Shown in pieces: positions 34,616 through 44,095 of a stretch of 47,750 bases of DNA. The notes beneath the pieces are model-generated. The model was not told the origin of the DNA. It was given only the letters and a program-made list of their open reading frames with translations, and made no database searches. Source of the DNA: Silicimonas sp. GTDB lineage: Bacteria; Pseudomonadota; Alphaproteobacteria; Rhodobacterales; Rhodobacteraceae. The position numbers and the translations under genes were made by a program. The stretch is taken from NCBI GenBank assembly GCA_013002465.1, contig JABDJO010000046.1, forward strand, positions 1 to 47,750. The letters are read 5' to 3'. Positions within the stretch are counted from its first letter, which is position 1; the number at the start of each line of letters is the position of its first letter.

Positions 34616-35302
34616 ATGCCGCAGACCCTTGGTACTTTGGATAGACGCACGAGCGCGGACGATGTTTATGAATTTCTATTCAATCAGATCAACTCGCTGC
34701 AACTGCTGCCGGGGACTAGAATTTCGGAAGTAGAAATCGCTGAACGGTTTGACGTATCGCGTCAGCCAGTCCGCGAGGCGTTTATCAGGCTTGCAAATCG
34801 TGGTCTTCTGCTTGTTCGTCCACAAAGGGCGACCGTTGTTCGCCGGTTCTCCAACGAAGCGATCATGCGCGCGCGGTTTATTCGGACGGCCATTGAGTGT
34901 GAGGTTTTGCGCCGCGCCTGCCGAACGCCCTTAAACAAAAAACTCAAAACAAGACTGAATAGGTGCATCGAGGCGCAGAAGAAGGCGGTTCAGGACGACG
35001 ATATCGATCGTTTTCACAAGCTTGACTATGACTTCCACAAGCTGTTGTGCGCGGCGGCGAACAGCGATTTCGTTTTCGAAGCCATCGTCGAAAACAAGGC
35101 CCAGGTTGATCGTATTTGCATTCTGAGCCTCGCACAGCCAGCGGCAATGGACGAACTTGTCGATGATCACATCAAGATCGTCGAAGCCGTCTTTGATCAA
35201 GACGAAGATGCGGTTGTCAAAGCAATCACATTGCACTTGTCCCGACTAGATGACGTCATCGCCGGGATACGAAAATCGCACGCAGATTTCTTTGAAAACT
35301 AA
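34616..35302 (+). CDS. GntR-family regulator, FadR (FCD) subfamily
   Basis: 228 residues from ATG 34616, chosen for the GGAGCAGC ribosome site; an upstream TTG at 34568 is possible but overlaps the candidate operator. The winged helix (about residues 10-75) includes ISEVEIAERFDVSRQPVREAF, the GntR signature. The all-helical FCD effector domain has D...H metal-type residues in DFHKLLCAAANSDF and VDDHIKIVEAV. FCD regulators commonly respond to uronates and their breakdown products. Its place in the centre of the locus makes it the obvious controller of the alginate genes on both sides. Confidence 0.9.
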   Translation: MPQTLGTLDRRTSADDVYEFLFNQINSLQLLPGTRISEVEIAERFDVSRQPVREAFIRLANRGLLLVRPQRATVVRRFSNEAIMRARFIRTAIECEVLRRACRTPLNKKLKTRLNRCIEAQKKAVQDDDIDRFHKLDYDFHKLLCAAANSDFVFEAIVENKAQVDRICILSLAQPAAMDELVDDHIKIVEAVFDQDEDAVVKAITLHLSRLDDVIAGIRKSHADFFEN

Positions 35303-35360
35303 TTCGCTACAGGAAGCAGCCGTTTGGGTGCACGCCGCGTCCTGAATAGTTGGGCATCAC

Positions 35361-36728
35361 ATGACCCAAATTGCAAATAGAGTTGTGCTGCCCACCAATC
35401 GCAGTGTCTTTGCCGTAGCATGGCCGCTCGCCGTCAAGGCCTCGATGCTGCACGGGATCATTGTCATCGATGGCTATCTGGTCTCGGCCCTTGGCGAAGT
35501 GGCGCTTGCATCGCTTGGCATTGCGGGAGCTATTGCAGGTCTCCTTCTCGGGTTCTTTTTCTCATTCTCAAGCGCGGCGCAAATTCGGGTCGCCCAAGCC
35601 TTCGGTTCCAGGGACAGGCGCCTTTTGAAATCCGTTTTCTTGTGTGGGCTTTCGATCAACTTGTTCATTCTGGTCGCCGGTTTGGCGGTGATCTGGGCAT
35701 TCGGTGACACAATTCTTTCTGCAGTCGCGGCTACATCGGAAATCGCCGCAAACGCCAAGGCCTATCTTGCGGCCTTCTCGCTGGTTTTTGTCGCCGAGGC
35801 GGTTAGCCAGATCATTGGCAGTTATTTCAATGGCTGCGGTCGAACGCGCATTCCGCTGATCAGTTACGTGTTGTCGCTGCCGGTAAACGTCATTGTCAGC
35901 TATGCCCTGATCCATGGGGGCTTCGGTCTACCCGCCCTAGGCATCGCCGGTGCGGCAATAGGGACGTCGGTGGCAGCCTGCCTTCGTCTAGGTATCCTAG
36001 GAGCTTGGTTCCTCAAGTCCGAACTGCCTTTGGTTCAAGCCGAAGGGTGGCAAAGAGGAAGTTTCCGCTCGGCCCAAAGGGCGCATCTGGCGTTCACGCT
36101 TCCTATTGCCGCGACCTTCGTAAGCATGGGCATGGCGAACCAGGTGAGCATGCTCATTTACGCGCAAATGAGCGTGGTCGCCTTTGCTGCAATGACGATT
36201 ATTCTACCCTGGATCCAAGTCGGCGGAACTATGGGGATGTCTTGGGCTCAGGCTACCGGAATCCTCGTGGCCCAATTACTCGGGGGCAAGGCCAGTGCGG
36301 ACAAGCTTGAACTGTTCCTATCATCCGCGTGGCGTGGTGTTTTTCTCGCAGCAATTCTGGTATCGTTCCTGCTTGCCTGCATAAGCATCTTCGCCAGCCA
36401 TATCTATCAACACCTGCAACCCGAAACTATCGCCGCTCTTGCTGGTTTCTTGCCCATTCTGTTGGTTTTACCAATTTTGAAATGCACGAATGCAATATGC
36501 GGAAATACCCTGCGTGCCGCCGGCGACACTGTCTACGTCATGAATGTTTTCATTGGCTCAAGCTGGCTTTTTCGGGTGCCGCTTGTCGCAATCGCCGTTC
36601 TTTGGTTGGATCTAGGTGTCATGTGGGTCATGGCCGTGCTTCTTCTGGAAGAGTTTGTCAAATTCCCGTGGTTCCACCTGCGCATCTTCGCAGGCAATTG
36701 GAAGTCAGCCGATGTCCTCGCCGAATAG
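35361..36728 (+). CDS. MATE-family multidrug/metabolite efflux transporter
   Basis: 455 residues with about twelve hydrophobic segments in two similar halves, as in MATE (NorM/DinF) antiporters. Family-like stretches are VALASLGIAGAIAGLLLGFF in the first half and ALGIAGAAIGTSVAACLRLG closing the first half. MATE proteins export cations, drugs or metabolites against H+ or Na+. It lies between the gntR regulator and the GH88 gene, 54 bases before the latter, so it is probably co-transcribed; what it would export in a polyuronate locus is unclear. The ribosome site is weak. Confidence 0.85.
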   Translation: MTQIANRVVLPTNRSVFAVAWPLAVKASMLHGIIVIDGYLVSALGEVALASLGIAGAIAGLLLGFFFSFSSAAQIRVAQAFGSRDRRLLKSVFLCGLSINLFILVAGLAVIWAFGDTILSAVAATSEIAANAKAYLAAFSLVFVAEAVSQIIGSYFNGCGRTRIPLISYVLSLPVNVIVSYALIHGGFGLPALGIAGAAIGTSVAACLRLGILGAWFLKSELPLVQAEGWQRGSFRSAQRAHLAFTLPIAATFVSMGMANQVSMLIYAQMSVVAFAAMTIILPWIQVGGTMGMSWAQATGILVAQLLGGKASADKLELFLSSAWRGVFLAAILVSFLLACISIFASHIYQHLQPETIAALAGFLPILLVLPILKCTNAICGNTLRAAGDTVYVMNVFIGSSWLFRVPLVAIAVLWLDLGVMWVMAVLLLEEFVKFPWFHLRIFAGNWKSADVLAE

Positions 36729-36782
36729 GAGCCAGCCGACGAAAGCGCAAATTTCTAGGCGAAAACAATAGGAGAGCCCGCA

Positions 36783-37994
36783 ATGGCAATGAACGATCCC
36801 GCAGATACTGGTGAATCTTATGCGACGCTGGAGCTCTTCCAGCCTCCGACAGCCCACAAAAAGCAGTTCAGGGACGCTCTTGACCGGGCGCTCGCCAAAT
36901 TAGATCAACTCGTTCCGATTTTCGGGCTTCGCAATCCCCGCATGGGAATTGAGGACAGCTGCAATTATGCCTTTTGCACCGACGACGAATGGGTGGCGAG
37001 TTTTTGGACAGGGCAGCTGTGGCTGGCCTACTCATTGACCGGAGACGAGAAGTTCAAGAACTCGGCGCGGGCACGGTGGAGCTATTTCCAGCGCGTGCTG
37101 GAAAACCCTGCCTGGCACGACCACGATCTTGGTTTTCTCTTCCTTCTGTCATGCGTCGCTGATCACAAGTTGACCAGCAATCAAAAAGCGCGCGACATGG
37201 CAATCCGCGCCGCCGATTTCCTGGCCGCCCGCTGGCGCCAGCCACTGCCCTTTGTCATGTGTTGGAACCCAATGCAGCGTGACGGGGCCGACTTCGCCGC
37301 CCGCAAGACACGAACGCTCAACATCGACAGCATGCAAGCCATGTCGCTACTTTACTGGGCGCACCGACAGACCGGGCAGCAATCCTTTCTCGATATCGCG
37401 AACATGCACAACGAAACCGGGATCAAGCACTTGATCCGTGACGACTTCAGTTCGTACCACTGTTATGAATTCGACCCGACCACCGGCAATCCAATCGGTG
37501 GCTATACGCACCAGGGCCTTGCCGATGAAAGCTGCTGGTCGCGCGGGCAATCCTGGGCGCTGCATGGCCTGGCGCAAAGCTATCTGAACACGAACAAAAA
37601 TGCTTTCCGGGACGCCGCAGCCGGGCTCGCGGACTATGTCGCGACGAAACTACCCAAGGATGGCGTGCCGCTTTGGGACTACGACCTGCCCGAAGACCGG
37701 TACCCCTATCGTGATACATCCGCCGCCGCCGTGACCGCTGCCGGTCTCTACACGCTGGCGCAGGGATTTGGACATGGGCCGGAGGTTGCCAAATACACCG
37801 ACCTTGCTGACCGCATATTGATCGGGCTGGTTGAGAACCATGACATTGCCGCAAACCCCGAGGCCGAGGGGCTTTTGAATGAGGGAGCGGCATTTGTCGA
37901 TCTTGGCCGGGCGAATAACATGCTGCCCTACGGAGACTACTACTACTTTGAGGCGTTGATGCGCGCCGTCGGGCATACCGAGTTCTTCTGGTAG
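36783..37994 (+). CDS. Unsaturated glucuronyl hydrolase-like glycoside hydrolase, GH88
   Basis: 403 residues from ATG 36783 (GGAGAG upstream). The alpha/alpha-barrel GH88 motifs are clear: HDLGFLFLLSC with D115, NIDSMQAMSLLYWAHRQTG with D182, and YTHQGLADESCWSRGQSWALHG. These two aspartates correspond to the catalytic D88 and D149 of Bacillus unsaturated glucuronyl hydrolase, which hydrates the 4,5 double bond to release an unsaturated uronic acid from short oligosaccharides. No signal peptide, so cytoplasmic. It would feed KdgF as the lyase does, but its usual substrates come from hyaluronan, gellan, xanthan or ulvan rather than pure alginate. Confidence 0.92.
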   Translation: MAMNDPADTGESYATLELFQPPTAHKKQFRDALDRALAKLDQLVPIFGLRNPRMGIEDSCNYAFCTDDEWVASFWTGQLWLAYSLTGDEKFKNSARARWSYFQRVLENPAWHDHDLGFLFLLSCVADHKLTSNQKARDMAIRAADFLAARWRQPLPFVMCWNPMQRDGADFAARKTRTLNIDSMQAMSLLYWAHRQTGQQSFLDIANMHNETGIKHLIRDDFSSYHCYEFDPTTGNPIGGYTHQGLADESCWSRGQSWALHGLAQSYLNTNKNAFRDAAAGLADYVATKLPKDGVPLWDYDLPEDRYPYRDTSAAAVTAAGLYTLAQGFGHGPEVAKYTDLADRILIGLVENHDIAANPEAEGLLNEGAAFVDLGRANNMLPYGDYYYFEALMRAVGHTEFFW

Positions 37995-38090
37995 GCTGGC
38001 TGTCAACTAAAGCCTTTTCTCGGATGCCCGCGGTGGTTCTTTGGCGACTGGCGTACATTGGCTCCGCAGGAAGAAAGTCAAGAATCTGAT

Positions 38091-38576
38091 ATGGCCAATG
38101 AGTTTTCTGTCAAGGACCTCTGCGCCCTCACCGAGGGCCAGCTAGCGGCGCTTCGAAAACTGCGCGTTTCAGAACATCAGGAAGTTCTTGGTAAGTCGTT
38201 CTTGGAATCCGTCGCAGATTGGGACAATGCACCAGAAGGTGAGGTTCTCGGCCTGTGCTTTCTTTTCGATGATCAGCCAATAGGAATTACACTGTTCAGG
38301 AGGCGAAACGCGCTGAAGTCGCGCACAGTGTCGGTACATGGTCTCAAGATTGCTATTCCGTGGCAGCGGCGCGGATACGGGCACCAAGCATTTCTAAAAG
38401 CGGTTGCCTACATGAAATCGCTCTGGCCGGACGCAGAAACACTGAAGCTTGCTGTCGACGCAAAAAACACTCCGGCACTTGCGATCTATCGTCGGTTTGG
38501 AATGAGTGATAGCGGCCCCGCGTTTGATGGCCCCAATGGCAAAGAACACCACATGGAGAAATCGCTTCGATCCTAA
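38091..38576 (+). CDS. GNAT-family N-acetyltransferase
   Basis: 161 residues from ATG 38091; the frame extends eleven codons upstream to a TTG. The acetyl-CoA-binding region reads VSVHGLKIAIPWQRRGYG (motif A, here QRRGYG) followed by DAKNTPALAIYRRFGM (motif B). It belongs to the general GNAT fold; substrate unknown. It follows the GH88 gene by 96 bases and converges with the lacI-type gene; a link to the polyuronate locus is not evident. Confidence 0.85.
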   Translation: MANEFSVKDLCALTEGQLAALRKLRVSEHQEVLGKSFLESVADWDNAPEGEVLGLCFLFDDQPIGITLFRRRNALKSRTVSVHGLKIAIPWQRRGYGHQAFLKAVAYMKSLWPDAETLKLAVDAKNTPALAIYRRFGMSDSGPAFDGPNGKEHHMEKSLRS

Positions 38577-38720
38577 GCATTGATACTACGGCCCTGCCTG
38601 TTTTGCGGGTCTGACGAACAACAAAGTACAATGTGGAAACACAAATCCCCGGAGCAGACGTTCGCGAGCATTAATCGAGATGCAACTCAATCCGGCGTGG
38701 AAAGCTTTGTCGCATTGCAC

Positions 38721-39731
38721 CTAACCAGAAATAGGTCCGGTGGTTGCTCTTACGGTCAATTCAGCAGGCACGAGTGAAACCGCCGTTGGCATGGCGGGGT
38801 CGTTAATTCGGTCCAGCGCAACGCGGGCGAGTTTGCGTCCAAGTTGATAGGGCGACACGGCCAGCGTTGTAAGCGGAGGGGTTGCGATGGCTGCGTCTTC
38901 GACATCGTCGAATCCGATGATCGACAATTCTTTGCCGGGCGTCATGCCCATGCGGATCAGACCCGAGCACGCGCCGATCGCCACCATGTCACCGTTGCAA
39001 ATAATGCCTGATACCTCGGGATGGGCGTTGCGGAGACTGGAGATTTCATTGAGACCCGAAACCTTGTCATCCGAGCAATCCCAAATCACGGGAGGCGGCA
39101 GCCCAAGCTCAGCAAGCGCTTTGCGAAGACCTTCGATGCGCTCCACACGAACACCGAACCCCGCCGTGCCGCCCAGGTACGCAAAGCGCCGGTGGCCAAG
39201 GTCAACAAGATGCCTTGTTGCGGATGCAATGGCGTCTGCGTTTTCTATTCCAACGTGGTCAAAGCGACCCTTACCAAACCGACGCAGAAACGAAACGGTC
39301 GGAATGCCATGGGCCATGAGCAGTTCGTAGGTTGCGTCGTCGGTGTTCTCGGCGGGAACCCACAAAAGTCCGCCGCGCAAAGACTGTATGAAGGCTTCGA
39401 GGTTACGGCGCTGGCGCGCGGTGTCGTCGCGGCTGTCGAGAACCGAAACCAGATATCCTTCGGTTTCCAAAAGGTCCGAGACACCGCTGATGACTTCCGC
39501 ATTGAAAGGGTTTGCAATCTGGTGAACCGCAAATCCGATCTCGCGGTTCTCGCCGGATCGCATAGATGCGGCGCGCCCGTCGCGAACATAGTTCAGCTTT
39601 TTTGAGGCTGCCAAAACTTTCTTTCGCGTCGATTCCGATATGCGTCCCGTCCCGCGTAAAACCTGACTAGCGGTCGCGGTCGATACCTCGGCCAACAAGG
39701 CAACGTCAGCGAGTTTTGGTTTTTGCTCCAT
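38721..39731 (-). CDS. LacI-family transcriptional repressor
   Basis: 336 residues from ATG 39731 (a GTG at 39758 would add nine). The N-terminal helix-turn-helix KLADVALLAEVSTATASQVLRG and the hinge region are followed by a periplasmic-binding-protein-like core (IGFAVHQIANPFNAEVISGV; SGIICNGDMVAIGA; IGFDDVEDAAIATPPLTTLA). It is divergent from a sugar ABC transporter, and a perfect palindrome of LacI type (39853-39868) lies between the two start codons. It probably represses that operon until the imported glycoside or a breakdown product binds. Confidence 0.93.
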   Translation of the reverse strand: MEQKPKLADVALLAEVSTATASQVLRGTGRISESTRKKVLAASKKLNYVRDGRAASMRSGENREIGFAVHQIANPFNAEVISGVSDLLETEGYLVSVLDSRDDTARQRRNLEAFIQSLRGGLLWVPAENTDDATYELLMAHGIPTVSFLRRFGKGRFDHVGIENADAIASATRHLVDLGHRRFAYLGGTAGFGVRVERIEGLRKALAELGLPPPVIWDCSDDKVSGLNEISSLRNAHPEVSGIICNGDMVAIGACSGLIRMGMTPGKELSIIGFDDVEDAAIATPPLTTLAVSPYQLGRKLARVALDRINDPAMPTAVSLVPAELTVRATTGPISG

Positions 39732-39843
39732 AGGTCCGAGGCTCTGCCTTAGTTCCACTGTCTATATTTGCGCATTCTTCGAATTAATCAAACGATTTGG
39801 CAGTTTTGCGGCATTTCAGCATGAATTCTTTAAAATTATTGCT

Positions 39844-39872
39844 TTGACTCACGGTATAACGTTATACCATAA
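39844..39872 (+). promoter_or_regulatory. LacI-type operator within the transporter promoter
   Basis: GGTATAACGTTATACC (39853-39868) is a perfect 16-base palindrome with the central CG typical of LacI-family operators. A TTGACT -35 element (39844-39849) precedes it, and CCATAA lies 17 bases downstream as a poor -10, so the operator would block the polymerase directly. Confidence 0.8.
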
Positions 39873-39995
39873 ATCTGCATCCACTTGTCGATTCGACCCT
39901 CTTGGCGTTGGAGCGGCAGGCGGAGAGCGCGTTGCGCTCGACGTGGGAGCAAAGTCGGAAACCCGGCAAAAAAAGAATTCAACCTGGAGGAAGCG

Positions 39996-41255
39996 ATGTC
40001 TTTCAATCTCAAATTGGCGGGGGCCGTAGCAGGTGTTGCCATTCTGGTGTCGTCAGTGGCCGCCCAGGCCGAAGTCCTATTCTGGTCGACCCAAGCCAAA
40101 CCTGTCGAAGAAGCACAAGCAATGCGCGAGCAGGTACTCGCCGGAGCGGGTGACGTGGATTATCAGCCGAACGACGGCGGCCCATGGCTGACCCGCCTGA
40201 ATGCCGAATTGCAAGCTGGTTCGGGCGCAATTGGTGTTCTTGGTGCCTTGCATGGCGACTTCTCAGCCATGAACCCCGATGATCTGGTCGATTTGGAAGG
40301 CATGATGTCGGGTTCAGACACGTTTAACAGCCTTGCCAAGCTCGGCACCGACAACATGCAATATGTGCCTTGGATGCAGGCTAGCTATATAATGGCCGCC
40401 AACAAGGAAGCTTTGCAGTACCTGCCCGATGGTGCCGACATCGACGCGCTGACTTATGACCAGCTGATAGAATGGGCCGGCAACGTCATGGAAGCCACCG
40501 GCGAGGCCAAGTTTGGCTTTCCGGCGGGCCCCAAGGGTCTGAAGCACCGTTTCTTCCAAGGCTATCTCTATCCTTCCTACACCGACGGTGTTGTGCGGAC
40601 CTTCGCGTCAGATGACGCCGTGGTGGCCTGGGAAAAAATGCGCGAGCTGTGGGCTGTCACCAACCCGGCATCGACCAACTTTTCGTTCTTGCAAGAACAA
40701 CTGTTGAGCGGTGACGCCTGGATCGTCTTCGACCATACGTCCCGTGTGGCGCAGGCCTTTAACGAGCGTCCCGATGACTTCGTCGCTTTCCCGGCTCCCG
40801 CTGGACCGAAGGGTCGCGGTTTCATGCCGGTGCTTGCCGGTGTCGCCATTCCGCGCACCGCACCCGACATGGATGCAGCGAAGGCTCTGGTCGCACATAT
40901 GTTGAAGCCGGAAACTCAGATTGCGACGCTTCGGGCGACCAACTTCTTCCCGGTCGTCGATGTTGACCTGCCAGGCGATCTGCCGCCTGCTGTACAGGCT
41001 GCGGGCGATGCAGTTGCCAAGATGTCCGGTGCTGCAGATGCAAACCCGGGACTTCTGCCCGCGGGTCTGGGTGACAAGGGTGGCGAGTTCAGCCAGCTTT
41101 ACACCGAAACATTCGAGCGTATCGTCCTGGCCGGACAGGACATCCGTACAGTGCTGGATGACCACAAACCGCGTCTGCAAGCGATCATGGATGCCAGCGG
41201 CGCGCCTTGCTGGGCACCTGACGCTGCTTCGGACGGACCTTGCCCGGTCGAATAA
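39996..41255 (+). CDS. Sugar ABC transporter substrate-binding protein
   Basis: 419 residues from ATG 39996, which has TGGAGG six bases upstream; the longer frame from 39885 is not coding. A signal peptide ends near AAQA-EV. The rest is a family 1 extracellular solute-binding protein (DLEGMMSGSDTF; VPWMQASYIMAANKEALQYLP; PAGPKGRGFMPVLAGVAIPR). The C-terminus holds a Cys pair (GAPCWAP and DGPCPVE) that could form a disulfide. It delivers a glycoside to the two permeases encoded downstream. The hydrolase at the operon's end suggests the ligand is glucosylglycerate, mannosylglycerate or a related compatible solute. Confidence 0.9.
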   Translation: MSFNLKLAGAVAGVAILVSSVAAQAEVLFWSTQAKPVEEAQAMREQVLAGAGDVDYQPNDGGPWLTRLNAELQAGSGAIGVLGALHGDFSAMNPDDLVDLEGMMSGSDTFNSLAKLGTDNMQYVPWMQASYIMAANKEALQYLPDGADIDALTYDQLIEWAGNVMEATGEAKFGFPAGPKGLKHRFFQGYLYPSYTDGVVRTFASDDAVVAWEKMRELWAVTNPASTNFSFLQEQLLSGDAWIVFDHTSRVAQAFNERPDDFVAFPAPAGPKGRGFMPVLAGVAIPRTAPDMDAAKALVAHMLKPETQIATLRATNFFPVVDVDLPGDLPPAVQAAGDAVAKMSGAADANPGLLPAGLGDKGGEFSQLYTETFERIVLAGQDIRTVLDDHKPRLQAIMDASGAPCWAPDAASDGPCPVE

Positions 41256-41281
41256 GGCCGAACGCAAAGCAGAAACAAGTT

Positions 41282-41299
41282 CGGGCCGTCAAAGGCCCG
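41282..41299 (+). other. Small hairpin between binding-protein and permease genes
   Basis: CGGGCC and GGCCCG form a 6-bp GC stem around a six-base loop, in the 93-base gap. No T tract. It could protect the 3' end of the abundant binding-protein message, as at 4793-4816 in the other importer. Confidence 0.45.
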
Positions 41300-41348
41300 G
41301 ACACTCCCCAAACCTGCCAAAATTCAGCAATTTTTCGGGAGCGATCTG

Positions 41349-42194
41349 ATGGAAACGCGATACCTTCCCTATATTCTGATCCTACCGGTGACGCTGTTTC
41401 TCTGTCTCTTCTTCTTGTACCCTTTTGTCCTTGTGGCTCAGCAGGCGTTCTGGACCGACTCTGGCTGGTCGATGCAGAACTTTCGCGACGTGACGGGCCA
41501 CTGGAAGTTTCCGATCTCGCTGAAAAACACGCTTTACCTTGCGGCCATCGTGGTGCCGGTACAACTCGTTTTGGCGTTGTTAATGGCGACAATGGTCAGA
41601 AACATGAAGAAAGGGCGCGATCTTGTCCTTTACGTTTGGACAATCCCGCTTGGGATTTCTGACCTTGCCGCTGGAATCATCTGGCTCGCAATATTTGAGC
41701 AATCCGGGTTCCTGAACTCAATGCTCAGCGGTCTCGGAGTTGTCGACAAGCCAATCAATCTGTTGACCTATCAGAACCCCGGCATCGTCTTTATTGCCAT
41801 CGCACTGGCCGAGATATGGCGCGCGACGGCGATCATGCTTGTGATCCTCGTTGCGGGAATTGGGCTCATCCCAAAGGAATACTACGAAGCTGCCGAAGTC
41901 TTTGGTGCTTCGCCCTGGAAACGATTCACGCGTATCACTCTCCCGCTGCTGCGCCCGTCGCTTTCTACCGCATTGGTCATCCGCGTTATTCTGGCTTTCG
42001 AGGTCTTCGCCGTGGTTCAGGCCATAGGGGGCACACTATTCCCAGTGCTGATGAGTGAAACATTCAACTATCAGTTTGAACTCTTGAACAGCGGTGCAGC
42101 GGCCGCAGTCGCGCTCATCATTTTGGCCATCTCGATCGCATTCACCGTCCTGATCCTGCGCCTGCTACGTGTCCCGAAGGGAGCAACGATATGA
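41349..42194 (+). CDS. Sugar ABC transporter permease (MsmF/UgpA type)
   Basis: 281 residues with six membrane helices. The permease loop YYEAAEVFGASPWKRFTRITLPLLRP is the EAA motif of CUT1 importers. Its stop overlaps the next permease's start by four bases (ATGA). It forms a heterodimer with the next gene product to move the glycoside across the inner membrane. Confidence 0.93.
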   Translation: METRYLPYILILPVTLFLCLFFLYPFVLVAQQAFWTDSGWSMQNFRDVTGHWKFPISLKNTLYLAAIVVPVQLVLALLMATMVRNMKKGRDLVLYVWTIPLGISDLAAGIIWLAIFEQSGFLNSMLSGLGVVDKPINLLTYQNPGIVFIAIALAEIWRATAIMLVILVAGIGLIPKEYYEAAEVFGASPWKRFTRITLPLLRPSLSTALVIRVILAFEVFAVVQAIGGTLFPVLMSETFNYQFELLNSGAAAAVALIILAISIAFTVLILRLLRVPKGATI

Positions 42195-43030
42195 CAACTG
42201 TTGCAACCGATACGCCGATGACGGATCCGCGTAAGGCCGGGAGGTATGTCTATGCGGCAGGGGTTTTCCTGCTCTGCGCTTGGGTAATCGTGCCGCTCTA
42301 CTTCCTGCTTATCAACACGCTTAGCTCGCCCGAGGCGGTGAATGCCTTTCCCAAGTCTTTTGTCCCCGAATTTGACCTTGGCTCGCTGACATTCTTTGCC
42401 GGTTTTGCAGGCATGCTCACGGCGTTGAAGAATTCCATATTGGTCGCCGTCCTGACCATGATCTTGTCAATCGCGGTGGGGGCCCCAGCGGGCTATGCGC
42501 TAAGCCGCTTTGACTTTCGAGGCAAGGAAGTGTTCAGGATGCTGATCCTCTTGACCCGAGCCTTTCCCCTGCCACTTCTGGCATTGCCCCTGGCGGTTAT
42601 GTTCATTCGCACGGGGTTGGATGACACCATTTTCGGCCTTGCCCTGGTCCACACGACATTGGCGATGCCATTTGCTGTCTTGATCACATTTTCCCTGTTC
42701 TCCGGCATCCCACTTGAATTGGAAGAGGCCGCGTGGACCCTTGGCTGCACCCGGTTGACGGCTTTCACCAAAGTGGTGCTTCCGCTGATCCTCCCCGGAA
42801 TCACGGCCTCGGCGATCTTTGCTTTCGTGATCTCTTGGAACGAAGTTTTCGCGGCAGCCGTACTGACCATCGAGAACAGGACTTTGACCGCCTTCTTGCT
42901 GACCAACCTGGATACCTCGCCCCTGCATCTGAAATTTGCAGGCGGGTTCATTCTTGTGGTGCCAGCGCTGATCTTCATTTTTGCCGTGCGGAAATACCTC
43001 TTCGCGATGTGGGGCATCGCAAACCGCTAG
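42191..43030 (+). CDS. Sugar ABC transporter permease (MsmG/UgpE type)
   Basis: 279 residues with six membrane helices. The cytoplasmic loop LEEAAWTLGCTRLTAFTKVVLPLILP is the EAA motif, and FIISWNEV-like sequence (FVISWNEVFAAAVL) marks the second-permease subfamily. Translationally coupled to the preceding permease; the ATPase follows after 21 bases. Confidence 0.93.
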   Translation: MTTVATDTPMTDPRKAGRYVYAAGVFLLCAWVIVPLYFLLINTLSSPEAVNAFPKSFVPEFDLGSLTFFAGFAGMLTALKNSILVAVLTMILSIAVGAPAGYALSRFDFRGKEVFRMLILLTRAFPLPLLALPLAVMFIRTGLDDTIFGLALVHTTLAMPFAVLITFSLFSGIPLELEEAAWTLGCTRLTAFTKVVLPLILPGITASAIFAFVISWNEVFAAAVLTIENRTLTAFLLTNLDTSPLHLKFAGGFILVVPALIFIFAVRKYLFAMWGIANR

Positions 43031-43051
43031 GCGCCTTGAAAGGACATTCAG

Positions 43052-44092
43052 ATGGCCGAAATTGAAATTAGGAACGTCGCCAAGCGTTTTGGAGATTATC
43101 AAGCGCTTCATGACATCAACCTGACCGTCGCCGATCAGGAGTTCATGGTCCTTCTAGGCGCCTCTGGCTGCGGCAAGACCACGCTCTTGCGGATCATTGC
43201 AGGGCTTGAAACCGCAACCGAAGGCGAAGTTTGGATCGGAGGGAAGCGCGTTGATCACTTGGCACCCAAGGACCGCGGTATCGCCATGGTATTCCAGAAT
43301 TACGCTGTCTTTCCGCATCTGACGGTGTTCGAGAACATCGGATTTGGCCTTCGAATGCAGAAACTACCCAACGATGAGGTCAAACAGCGCGTCGAACGCA
43401 CCGCGACGTTGATGCATATTGAGCAGCTTCTGAAACGCTATTCAGGCGAGTTGTCCGGTGGTCAACGTCAACGGGTCGCCGTTGCTCGGGCGTTGGCGAT
43501 GGAACCCGACGTGATCTTGATGGACGAGCCGCTGTCGAACCTGGACGCGCTGTTGCGGATGGAAATGCGCGCTGAATTGAAAGGCGTACTGGCGGAAAGC
43601 AAGACGACGGCAATCTATGTCACGCACGATCAGGTCGAAGCCATGTCCATGGCCGATCGTATCAGCGTCATGCATCAGGGCAAGATTGTGCAGGCTGCAA
43701 GCCCTATCGAGGTTTATCGGAACCCTTCGGCGGTGTTTGTCGCGGGATTCATCGGCAATCCGCCGATGAACTTCCTAAGCGCAACGCCAGCGGGTGACGG
43801 GAAATGGCAGGTCGCCGGTAACGTCATCGACGGCCCCCACGCCAAAGGTCCCCTGCAATTTGCCATCCGACCCGAAGATATGTCCCCGTCGGAGTCGGGC
43901 CTGACCGCCACTGCAAAAGTTGTCGAACCCCTGGGCGCGCATCTTCTTGTAACCTGCGAGGTGGACGGAAAAATCTTCCGCGCCGTTCTTGACAGCGACC
44001 TGACAGTTAAAACTGGTGACGTTCTGACGCTTGCACCCCAAGCCGACCGCGTACGCTGGTTCAATCCTGAAACCACATTAGCGGTGGCCTGA
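43052..44092 (+). CDS. Sugar ABC transporter ATPase (UgpC/MsmX type)
   Basis: 346 residues from ATG 43052 (AAAGGA upstream). Walker A GASGCGKTTLLRIIAG, Q-loop VFQNYAVFPHLTV, signature LSGGQRQRVAVARALAM, Walker B VILMDEPLSNLDALLR and switch HDQVEAMSMAD are all present, followed by the MalK-type regulatory domain. It drives the binding-protein/permease set encoded before it. The hydrolase gene begins three bases after its stop. Confidence 0.94.
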   Translation: MAEIEIRNVAKRFGDYQALHDINLTVADQEFMVLLGASGCGKTTLLRIIAGLETATEGEVWIGGKRVDHLAPKDRGIAMVFQNYAVFPHLTVFENIGFGLRMQKLPNDEVKQRVERTATLMHIEQLLKRYSGELSGGQRQRVAVARALAMEPDVILMDEPLSNLDALLRMEMRAELKGVLAESKTTAIYVTHDQVEAMSMADRISVMHQGKIVQAASPIEVYRNPSAVFVAGFIGNPPMNFLSATPAGDGKWQVAGNVIDGPHAKGPLQFAIRPEDMSPSESGLTATAKVVEPLGAHLLVTCEVDGKIFRAVLDSDLTVKTGDVLTLAPQADRVRWFNPETTLAVA

Positions 44093-44095
44093 TTG

